From assembly GCA_003132905.1 (NCBI GenBank), contig PKZC01000417.1:1-6022 (forward strand): a stretch of 6,022 bases of DNA. Reading direction: 5' to 3'. The notes beneath the pieces are model-generated. The model ran no database searches. It saw nothing but the letters and a program-made list of their open reading frames with translations, and was not told the DNA's origin. A program made the translations under genes and the position numbers. This DNA comes from Bryobacterales bacterium (GTDB lineage: Bacteria > Acidobacteriota > Terriglobia > Bryobacterales > Bryobacteraceae). Below, piece by piece: positions 1 to 5,467 of this stretch (its first letter is position 1; every line of letters begins with the position of its first letter).

Positions 1-383
1 ACAGCGGCCGCGAATTTCGCTTCGGCGGGCGCCCGCGCGGCCACCCAGAGCCAAATGAGCGCGTAGATCAGGCCGATAGCCACACCGGCGGCTGTGGGCA
101 GCACCCCCCAATCGGTCAATGCGCGGAGAACGTAGGCGCCGGCGATCGCGACGAGCATCCTGCCCAGCACCGGCACAGTGTTTGGCGGCAGACCGATCAC
201 GGCGGGAAGTTGAGGCGCCGAGACAGGCACCTTCGGCGCCGCGACCGTGGACCCTAGACGCTCTTCCAGGTTCAGAACCCGTTGCCGCAGGTCCTGAACC
301 TGAAGGATCAATTCGCCTAGGTCGCCCGAATCCTGGGGTGAACCAGAAAACGCCGGACCCGATTTAGTGGATGGCGTCGACAT
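1..383 (-). CDS. Coiled-coil plus multi-pass membrane protein, 3' end outside window
   Basis: Partial gene: the frame is open for 127 codons from the ATG at 383 to the left edge. The start is fixed by an exceptionally strong ribosome binding site (AGGAGGAGG) three bases upstream and by lying 19 bases after the NrfD stop. Residues 1-20 are polar and flexible. Residues 21-43 (DLGELILQVQDLRQRVLNLE, then ERL) form a short coiled coil. Residues 45-70 are a Pro/Ala linker. Two hydrophobic segments follow, about 70-90 (VLGRMLVAIAGAYVLRAL) and 94-117 (ending WLWVAAR). The layout of N-terminal coiled coil followed by many helices recalls DUF2339-like predicted membrane proteins, but that family assignment is from memory and uncertain. 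The visible part has no CxxCH, Fe-S or other catalytic motif. Its place in the operon suggests it is co-expressed with the redox complex, but nothing shows a direct role. Confidence 0.8.
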   Translation of the reverse strand, partial: MSTPSTKSGPAFSGSPQDSGDLGELILQVQDLRQRVLNLEERLGSTVAAPKVPVSAPQLPAVIGLPPNTVPVLGRMLVAIAGAYVLRALTDWGVLPTAAGVAIGLIYALIWLWVAARAPAEAKFAAA

Positions 384-385
384 AG

Positions 386-394
386 CCTCCTCCT
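386..394 (-). promoter_or_regulatory. Strong ribosome binding site for the left-edge membrane protein
   Basis: The minus strand reads AGGAGGAGG here, in the 19-base gap between the NrfD stop codon and the ATG at 383. It decides the start of the partial gene. The spacing is short from the nearest AGG and about 6 bases from the middle one, so the tandem motif offers more than one register to the ribosome. Confidence 0.7.
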
Positions 395-402
395 AGCGGT
401 CG

Positions 403-1572
403 TCAGACCTTCTGCTCCACCCAGGGCGGAAGCAGTTTCAGTAATCCCCAAAGAATCAGGAACGGCAGGATCATGAGGGCAATGGCGGGCAACAAACCTT
501 CGCGCTCCGCAAACGCCATCTTGTACGTCGTATAGCCCAGGAAACTCTTCGAAAAGAGTTGCCCGCCGATCACCACATTCCAGCGCATGGCGAAGATGCC
601 GATCAGGGTCAGAGCTGCGGCCAGAGTATAGATTCTGCGGCGGAGTATTTCGCCCAGTTTGACCACCTGAACAAGCGCGAGGAGAGCGATGGGAATGAGG
701 GTCCCGAGGATAATCTGCAGAACGATCTGCGACATAAACAGTTGCGTGTGAACCATGAAATCCAAGGTTCGAAACGATTCGCTCGCTTCGTACACGCGGT
801 GGATGAGATCCAGCATCTCGAGCGAGAAATCGATGAGGAAGATATAGAGCAGATATTTGGCTACCGTATCCAGGCAAGGCATGTCAATCGGGCGATTCCG
901 GATGTAAGTCACGGTCTGGTAGACGAGAAGAACGACGGCGATGCCGGACACCATCGCCGAGAAGAGGAAAACGACCGGCATCAGGGGCGTGGACCACCAG
1001 GGATTCGCCTTGACGGACCCGAAAATGAATCCTACGTATCCATGCAGGAGGAACGCCGATGGGATGCCGATCAACGTCACCATCCAGCCCACGCGATCGT
1101 CCACGTGGAGGGACTTCGCATCGATGTTCCGGGAGCCGAGGGTCAGAGCCGAATAGATCCACTTCATCACGCCCTTCCGGGAGCTCGCCGAAAGGACGAT
1201 GTCCTTGCGATAGTCGAGCCAGATCTCGAGCAGGAGAACCACCAGCAGGTACCAGAGATAAACGAATCCGAACATCGCCATGGCAGACGTCCTGTGCGGC
1301 GTCATATACATTTCAAACGAACGCTCGGGGTGCCCGAGGTGCAGTTGCAGGGGCAGGGGCGCCACCAGGAGAAATGCCAGCGCTGTGAGCAGCGACAACC
1401 GGTAGATGGGTTGCACCGCTACGATATTGAAAACTCGCGCCAGGGAGGCAAGAATGAAGGCGCCCGCCACGAGTCCCGTGATGAACGGATAGAGAACGAT
1501 CAAAATGCTCCACGTCAGTTGCACTTCATTCGGATACATGAAGCCTTGGACAACGGGAGTAAGCGTGGGCAT
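403..1572 (-). CDS. nrfD: NrfD/DsrP/HybB-family integral membrane quinone-interacting subunit
   Basis: A 389-residue, very hydrophobic protein with about nine to ten membrane helices (for example residues 21-46, 57-79, 98-120 and the last at about 359-381). In this family the membrane subunit binds quinol or quinone and passes electrons to a periplasmic Fe-S partner. Seen here: the family-typical loop HLGHPERSF (78-86) after helix 2, and RWNVVIGGQ followed by SKS near the C-terminus (330-343), as I recall from DsrP- and HybB-like members. The start MPTLTPVVQGF is preferred because it lies 5 bases after the Fe-S gene stop, with GTGAGG upstream. The frame stays open for another 72 codons upstream, but that stretch is the shadow of the Fe-S gene. 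The symbol names the family only; no nitrite reductase is encoded nearby. Subunit order matches DsrJOP-like modules. Confidence 0.93.
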   Translation of the reverse strand: MPTLTPVVQGFMYPNEVQLTWSILIVLYPFITGLVAGAFILASLARVFNIVAVQPIYRLSLLTALAFLLVAPLPLQLHLGHPERSFEMYMTPHRTSAMAMFGFVYLWYLLVVLLLEIWLDYRKDIVLSASSRKGVMKWIYSALTLGSRNIDAKSLHVDDRVGWMVTLIGIPSAFLLHGYVGFIFGSVKANPWWSTPLMPVVFLFSAMVSGIAVVLLVYQTVTYIRNRPIDMPCLDTVAKYLLYIFLIDFSLEMLDLIHRVYEASESFRTLDFMVHTQLFMSQIVLQIILGTLIPIALLALVQVVKLGEILRRRIYTLAAALTLIGIFAMRWNVVIGGQLFSKSFLGYTTYKMAFAEREGLLPAIALMILPFLILWGLLKLLPPWVEQKV

Positions 1573-1577
1573 AATCT

Positions 1578-2327
1578 TTACCTCACCGACCCGTCGAGGT
1601 CTTTGTAGAAGACCTTGGAGCCCGTGGCCATCTGCGGTTTGAGGACCTGAATGGCATTGACGCGCAGGAACTCGTGTACCGGATCCTGGGGATTCTTCAG
1701 GTCCGCCAACTGGCGGGCGCCGGTCGGACAGGCTTCGCAGCAGGCCGTCGTCAGCCCTTTGGTGATACGGTGATAACACAAGGTGCACTTGTCGGCCACG
1801 TGTTTAGTGGGATGCAGATAACGGCATCCATAAGGGCAAGCCTGAACGCAGTAGCCGCAACCCACGCAGTACTGCTGATCGACCAGCACGACGCCATCCG
1901 GCGATACGTACGTCGCACCCACGGGGCACGACTGGACGCAGGGGGAGTGGGCGCAGTGATTGCAGAGTTTCGGAACGAAGAAGCTCTTCACTCCGGGCGT
2001 CTTCCGGGCCGGGAAGCCATGTATGCCACCCGCGGGAGATTCGACTTTGGGATGCTCCATGTCCTCACCCTTGACTTCATAGCGCTCCACCCAGGTGCGG
2101 AAAAATCCCTCCGGCACGTCGTTCTCGAGCGCGCAGGCGCGGACACAGTTGCCGCATCCAATGCACTTCTGGATGTCGATGGTCATGGCCCACCAGTGGT
2201 CCGCCATTCTGTATTTCGAATCCGCCGCCAACGCGCCCGACGGGCTTTCGAAAGCTTCCAAAGCGGCCCCCGAAAGGACGATGAACTTTCCCGCTGCTGC
2301 CAGCAATTCGCGTCGACTTAAATCCAT
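1578..2327 (-). CDS. Tat-exported ferredoxin-like protein with four [4Fe-4S] clusters (DsrO/HybA/DmsB type)
   Basis: A 249-residue electron-transfer subunit. The N-terminus is a twin-arginine signal: SRRELL at residues 4-9, a hydrophobic stretch at about 15-26, and a possible cleavage site after ALA near 34. This puts the folded protein on the outer side of the membrane, docked on the NrfD partner. Sixteen cysteines fall in four cluster motifs: CIGCGNCVRAC (55-65), CNHCAHSPCVQSC (122-134), CVGCGYCVQAC (154-164), and CTLC (181-184) with C196 and C200. C168 and C197 are extra cysteines. All four motifs are complete, so four cubane clusters are expected, forming a wire between quinone site and cytochrome. 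The start is the ATG at 2327 with AGGAG five bases upstream; upstream extension of the frame has no support. It lies 11 bases after the tetraheme gene and 5 before nrfD, implying translational coupling. Substrate is unknown. Confidence 0.94.
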   Translation of the reverse strand: MDLSRRELLAAAGKFIVLSGAALEAFESPSGALAADSKYRMADHWWAMTIDIQKCIGCGNCVRACALENDVPEGFFRTWVERYEVKGEDMEHPKVESPAGGIHGFPARKTPGVKSFFVPKLCNHCAHSPCVQSCPVGATYVSPDGVVLVDQQYCVGCGYCVQACPYGCRYLHPTKHVADKCTLCYHRITKGLTTACCEACPTGARQLADLKNPQDPVHEFLRVNAIQVLKPQMATGSKVFYKDLDGSVR

Positions 2328-2332
2328 GGTTT

Positions 2333-2337
2333 CTCCT
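2333..2337 (-). promoter_or_regulatory. Ribosome binding site setting the start of the Fe-S protein
   Basis: AGGAG on the minus strand, five bases before the ATG at 2327 and one base after the stop codon of the tetraheme gene (TGA at 2341-2339). It selects the start that gives an intact twin-arginine signal peptide over longer upstream readings. Confidence 0.7.
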
Positions 2338-2338
2338 G

Positions 2339-2797
2339 TCAGATCATGGGCTGGTGAGGATTGTGGCAAACGCCGCAAGCGGTATCCCCGGCGTGCTCGC
2401 GCGAGACGACCTGCGGGAAAGTTTTCGGTTTGGCGGAGTCCGCCTCGTGGCAAATCACGCAGAGCTTTGTGGTGTCGGGGAGGACGGGTTTCTGGCTGGT
2501 GAAGTCCTGCGCGTGGCGTCCCAGCGGCCCATGGCAGGCTTCGCATCCGACATTGGCATGAGGACCTTTACTTTTTGCTGTGACTATATCGTCGTGGCAG
2601 GAAGCGCAGGCCTCCCGGCCGGCGAAGATGGGAGTTCGCGCGGCGATCTCAAAGAGGGAGCTGGGGCGGAAATATCCATACTTACCGAACTCCGGGGGAA
2701 CGAGGGCATAGCGAATCGCGAAGAACGCCAACACGACAACGACCCCGACGCAGGCCAGCCGGATTAGATGTTCCCAGCCCTCAAAGATTCTCCTCAT
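2339..2797 (-). CDS. Membrane-anchored tetraheme c-type cytochrome
   Basis: A 152-residue protein with one N-terminal anchor or uncleaved signal (about residues 11-32, hydrophobic, after MRRIFEGWEH) and a periplasmic domain carrying four CxxCH heme sites: CASCH (64-68), CEACH (85-89), CVICH (113-117) and CGVCH (141-145). Extra histidines at 80, 95, 135 and 148 are well placed as distal ligands, so bis-histidine, low-potential hemes are plausible; that is inference. It fits the multiheme subunit of a DsrJ- or QrcA-like module; DsrJ has three hemes, this has four. The ATG at 2797 is chosen because it places the anchor at the N-terminus, but no clear Shine-Dalgarno precedes it. A TTG at 2872 would add 25 residues and cannot be excluded. 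It is the first gene of the tight four-gene block, preceded by a long gap that may hold its promoter. Confidence 0.9.
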   Translation of the reverse strand: MRRIFEGWEHLIRLACVGVVVVLAFFAIRYALVPPEFGKYGYFRPSSLFEIAARTPIFAGREACASCHDDIVTAKSKGPHANVGCEACHGPLGRHAQDFTSQKPVLPDTTKLCVICHEADSAKPKTFPQVVSREHAGDTACGVCHNPHQPMI

Positions 2798-3455
2798 GCC
2801 GGTAGTTGAGAAGCAAATGCCCCACCGTTCGTCGCCGCACGGATCAAGACGCCTCGGCCGCTCAGGATTCAAGCAGGCAAAGAGGTTCTACGGCGTAATG
2901 TCGCCACTTGCGGTCGGGAGTAGAAATAGAGCCTGTGCCAGTTCGCGCCGATAAAAGTGAGGTTCTGCGCTAAAGCGCGCAGGCTCTCAGGAATCGAGCG
3001 AACAAGGGCTTTTGAGCGCTTCGGGCACGCGCCTACGTGCCAGCTTGTCGTCACACACCGCGCGTCGGCGAAGCCAATTGGACATGGCCGGGATCCTGCA
3101 TCATCTATTGCTTCGTCCTGCCACAAATCGACCGGCTCGATTGGATTACCGCAATTCCCAACGCGCAAGATGGTTTCCGTATGCGTCGTAATATGGGCGC
3201 GAACGCGTTTGGCGGAAGAGAGCGCGCACTGGACATTGTGCGCTATCGTTCGTTCTATTCGGTCACAGTAAACTGGCAGCTCCCGAGCAGCGTAAGAACG
3301 CGTAAGAACCGGCGCCAGCAGCAACCGCGTATGGGAAGCTGCCTCACTCACGGCGTCATCTGGTCGGCCACCAGCTACGGGTTCAGTCCCAATGGAAAAC
3401 GAGCCCGGGGCGAGCCAGGCGCTCATGTGGCAGGGAGAGGCCACCCTGTCGTGCC
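2798..3455. other. 658-base stretch with no supportable gene
   Basis: This gap separates the four-domain cytochrome c from the tetraheme cytochrome, although both face the same way and the downstream genes are tightly packed. Frames are open on both strands: minus 3543-2869, overlapping the end of the cytochrome gene, and plus 3037-3474. Their products show no signal peptide, membrane segment, heme or cluster motif, or other familiar pattern, and neither has a convincing ribosome binding site. I see no tRNA and no convincing terminator. It may hold the promoter and leader of the downstream block, or a decayed gene. A 10-base tandem duplication lies at 3290-3309. Confidence 0.55.
3290..3309. 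repeat. Tandem duplication of a 10-base unit
   Basis: Two perfect back-to-back copies of GCGTAAGAAC within the gap between the two cytochrome genes. It could be a slippage product or a direct-repeat binding site with one helical-turn spacing. Nothing else in the sequence discriminates between these. Confidence 0.5.
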
Positions 3456-4550
3456 TTACTTGCGTGAAACGTAATTCAGATAGGCCGTCAAATCCGATAT
3501 GTCTACGGACGAAAGGATGGGCCAGGGCACAGCCTTGTCCCAAATCTCCCGGTGCATCTGGCGATTAGATCCCCACGCGATTGCGGCCATCGAAAACGGC
3601 GTGAAGACCTTGCCGGAACGGGCGCTTGCGACGGCTCCCATCTGCGCGTCGCTGTGGCAGCCGACGCAGCCCTTGGCGGCGAACGCTCGTTGACCGCGGG
3701 TGACGTTGCCCGCTGGTCCGCGATACTGCAGGTCCCAAACGTAGGCCAGGATTTTCCGCAGGTCTGCTTCCGGGACGGTGGGGAACGCTCCCATCAGCGG
3801 CACATGGTTCCACACGCCGGCACCGATATCGAGAAAGGTCTTGTTGGCAAGCCGGGCTTCCAGAGCAAGCGGGCCTTGATGGCATCGCTGACAGTTATGC
3901 TCGAAAGGGACCTTGCCGGCGGCTGCTTCAGGCAACGAGAGCCGCTGCTCTGGCGCGAGCTTTTGCACGTACTCAACGTAGGCAGCGAGATCCCCGAAGT
4001 CCCGCCCGTCCAGCTTGGGCCAGTCCCGCTTGCGGGCGGCAAATGTCTCCTTCATGGAAGAAGCGTGGTTCCACATCTGGGACACCAACGCCGCCGGATC
4101 GTCCACGTTCTTCCAGGCGGAGACGGGCGGGCCCGGTCCTCGGCTTGGCATAGCAAGGGAATGGCAATCAGCGCATCCTTTCGAACTAAAGACCTCTTGT
4201 CCTCGCCTGGTCTGAGCCGGGAACTGGAAGATCCGCTCCGAGTAAAGATACGCGAATACATCGCCCCACTCCGCCTCCGCCAGCGCCGGCCGAGGCACAC
4301 GCTTCGCTGAGATTTCGCTCCACATGGCGGGAGTGTGATTCCACAACGCGCTGGCGAAGGCCGAGGGCGTAAAGGCGGAAACAGAATTAACCGCGAGATC
4401 GGGTGCGGTGGCATTGGCCTCATGGCCGCTGCCCTGGGCGTTCACGGTGTGACACTCCAGGCAACTCTGGTCCTGCACCACGGCCGAGCCGTGTTGCGCA
4501 TCGGCTGCCCACGCGGAGGCGGTCAAGGCAAGAACGAAAATTCTTTTCAT
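3456..4550 (-). CDS. Periplasmic cytochrome c with four tandem monoheme domains
   Basis: A 364-residue protein with a Sec signal peptide (residues 1 to about 16-19: MKRIFVLALTASAWAADAQ) and four class I-type cytochrome c units. Heme sites are CLECH (30-34), CADCH (126-130), CQRCH (220-224) and CVGCH (295-299). Each unit has a matching downstream segment with a candidate axial methionine: WNHTPAM (70-76), WNHASSM (160-166), WNHVPLM (247-253) and WGSNRQM (326-332), followed by a helix such as FGDLAAYVEYV (185-195) or ISDLTAYLNYV (351-361). The repeat length is about 75-95 residues, so the protein is an internal fourfold duplication. Histidine-methionine ligation suggests higher potential than the bis-histidine tetraheme partner (inference). 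It probably shuttles or stores electrons between the membrane module and another periplasmic or terminal partner. The ATG at 4550 has GTGAGG upstream. It lies 84 bases after the dodecin gene on the same strand. Confidence 0.93.
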   Translation of the reverse strand: MKRIFVLALTASAWAADAQHGSAVVQDQSCLECHTVNAQGSGHEANATAPDLAVNSVSAFTPSAFASALWNHTPAMWSEISAKRVPRPALAEAEWGDVFAYLYSERIFQFPAQTRRGQEVFSSKGCADCHSLAMPSRGPGPPVSAWKNVDDPAALVSQMWNHASSMKETFAARKRDWPKLDGRDFGDLAAYVEYVQKLAPEQRLSLPEAAAGKVPFEHNCQRCHQGPLALEARLANKTFLDIGAGVWNHVPLMGAFPTVPEADLRKILAYVWDLQYRGPAGNVTRGQRAFAAKGCVGCHSDAQMGAVASARSGKVFTPFSMAAIAWGSNRQMHREIWDKAVPWPILSSVDISDLTAYLNYVSRK

Positions 4551-4634
4551 ACTACCTCACGGCATCCAACGGCCCAATAGAAGATCGCTTCAATCCCTTG
4601 CTTCAGTTTCGCAAGACTCAACCCCTCATGCCAT

Positions 4635-4841
4635 TTAGCGCTCGATCTTGAACCCGACTTTCAGGGCGACCTGAAATTCCTCCACCTTTCCGTTCACGAT
4701 CCGGCCGCGCTCCTGGACAACCTCGAACCAATCCATGTGGCGAAGGGTTTTGGACGCTTCGGCGATTGCGGCCTGAGTTGCCTCGGCAAAACTCGTCGGA
4801 GAGGTCCCGACCAGTTCAACGACTTTGTACGTTCCTGTCAT
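4635..4841 (-). CDS. Dodecin, small flavin-binding protein
   Basis: A 68-residue protein, the usual dodecin length, with the family's whole layout: a first strand TYKVVELVGTSP (3-14), the helix of the SFAEATQAAIAEASKTL type (16-32), the flavin-stacking tryptophan in HMDWFEVVQERGRI (34-47), and a C-terminal strand ending VALKVGFKIER (58-68). Dodecins assemble into hollow cytoplasmic dodecamers that bind riboflavin, FMN or related flavins and are thought to buffer or sequester them. The start at 4841 is set by AAAGGAGG eight bases upstream; a longer reading from 4880 would place that motif inside the gene. It is the first gene on the minus strand here and may be read with the cytochrome gene 84 bases downstream, though a separate unit is equally possible. 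No terminator is evident between them. Confidence 0.95.
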   Translation of the reverse strand: MTGTYKVVELVGTSPTSFAEATQAAIAEASKTLRHMDWFEVVQERGRIVNGKVEEFQVALKVGFKIER

Positions 4842-4849
4842 CTTTGATT

Positions 4850-4857
4850 CCTCCTTT
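4850..4857 (-). promoter_or_regulatory. Ribosome binding site of dodecin
   Basis: AAAGGAGG on the minus strand, eight bases from the ATG at 4841. This near-consensus site fixes the 68-residue start over an 81-residue reading from 4880. Confidence 0.75.
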
Positions 4858-4902
4858 ACAGATAATCCATTGTCCGGCATTTTGCAGTGAAGGGATGAGA
4901 GT

Positions 4903-4925
4903 GTCGAGTTTTCGACGTCATGACG
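4903..4925. promoter_or_regulatory. Pair of adjacent palindromes upstream of dodecin, possible operator
   Basis: GTCGA (4903-4907) pairs with TCGAC (4912-4916) across a four-base loop, and the perfect palindrome CGTCATGACG (4916-4925) follows directly, sharing one base. They lie about 60-85 bases upstream of the dodecin start, a position suited to a dimeric regulator. No T-run follows, so a terminator is unlikely. The function is inferred only from symmetry and location. Confidence 0.3.
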
Positions 4926-4972
4926 GTCTCGCGATTCGACCTCGGTCCAAGACGTCGAAGCCCGGTGCGTGA

Positions 4973-5152
4973 GTTCGTCTGCACAGCCAGCATGCCCACG
5001 GTTGCAGGATAGTCGTACTGATCGTTGCGTTGGCGGTCATCGCGGTGCTGCGTTTCTGGTTCATTCGGAAACTCGCGCAGGCCCGGCAAGCGCTGGCGCA
5101 AAGTTTGGAACGCTTGAGACTCCTACTGCATTCGTCACAGATCGCCGTGTGA
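4973..5152 (+). pseudogene. Start-less frame for a one-helix membrane protein, possible remnant
   Basis: From the stop at 4970-4972 to the TGA at 5150-5152 the frame is open for 59 codons. It encodes a convincing membrane helix (IVVLIVALAVIAVLRFWF) followed at once by a basic amphipathic helix (IRKLAQARQALAQSLERL). There is no ATG or GTG before the helix. The nearest ATG (4992) is in another frame and reaches TAG at 5010-5012 after six codons (MPTVAG). A single-base frame change just before 5009 would join the two into an intact small membrane protein, so a frameshifted or decayed gene is one reading. Chance is another, since GC-rich DNA readily yields such helices, and a rare CTG start at 4979 is a third. 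No homolog is recognised. Confidence 0.25.
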
Positions 5153-5427
5153 AACTGGGAGATCGTGACCAATATCATCACGGCGGATTCGGGCTACTGC
5201 CACGCTTGGGGAGTATCTTGAAGCACGTTTTTGGCGGAGATTCTGCGACTCGGTTCAAGTCTGTGCGCGCAAACTGATAAGGCGGATCAATCCGTTTCCA
5301 ATGCGCCGTTTCGCCGGTGAGCGATCGAGTGCTGGTGGGATTTTGCCTGGTAGCCTGGGAGCGCGCCGTGGGACCGCAGCCAGTAGTTTCCGATAACCCA
5401 CTTTATTGCCCCAATAGGTGGTTGCTT

Positions 5428-5443
5428 CAGCCAAAATCGGCTG
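5428..5443. repeat. Short inverted repeat before the exported-protein gene
   Basis: CAGCC (5428-5432) and GGCTG (5439-5443) are perfect inverted arms around AAAATC, 24 bases before the ATG at 5468. The arms are short and no T-run follows, so a protein-binding site or a leader hairpin fits better than a terminator. Chance occurrence is quite possible. Confidence 0.25.
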
Positions 5444-5467
5444 TCAAAATGAACTTGGCGAGCATCA

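Larger units (their letters stand above)
4842..5467. other. 626-base divergent region without a firm gene
   Basis: This lies between the dodecin start (minus) and the exported protein start (plus), so it must contain outward-facing promoters for both if they are expressed. No strong -35/-10 pair stands out on either strand. It contains two adjacent palindromes (4903-4925), a start-less small membrane-protein frame (4973-5152) and an inverted repeat (5428-5443). From 5153 to 5427 I recognise nothing: no tRNA, no convincing terminator and no insertion-sequence ends. Longer frames on either strand give compositionally unremarkable products without known motifs. Confidence 0.5.

Noticed and set aside
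559..1608. A 349-codon plus-strand frame opposite NrfD
   Set aside because: It is a charged, His/Arg/Glu-rich product, as expected from reading the complement of a hydrophobic gene. It has no motifs, and the other strand carries a clear family member.
1573..1788. A 72-codon upstream extension of the NrfD frame, giving a 461-residue protein
   Set aside because: The extra stretch lies inside the Fe-S protein gene, is hydrophilic, and has no family resemblance. The ATG at 1572 just after the Fe-S stop gives the normal NrfD N-terminus.
2930..3045. TGGCAC boxes on the minus strand suggesting a sigma-54 (-24/-12) promoter for the tetraheme block
   Set aside because: Neither copy is followed at the right spacing by a TTGCA/TTGCT-like -12 box.
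3037..3474. A 145-codon plus-strand frame in the same gap
   Set aside because: It has no recognisable motif and no ribosome binding site, runs into the 3' end of the cytochrome gene on the other strand, and codon-position bias looked unremarkable by eye.
2869..3543. A 224-codon minus-strand frame filling most of the gap between the two cytochromes
   Set aside because: It begins inside the end of the four-domain cytochrome gene in another frame. It has no ribosome binding site and shows no signal peptide, membrane segment, cofactor motif or recognisable domain.
4597..4615. Hairpin CTTGC...GCAAG between dodecin and the cytochrome, as a terminator
   Set aside because: The stem is only five pairs with a nine-base loop and no T-run on the minus strand.
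5245..5280. GGTTCAAGTC resembling a tRNA T-loop
   Set aside because: The flanking bases do not pair as a T-stem, and no acceptor or anticodon arms could be built.
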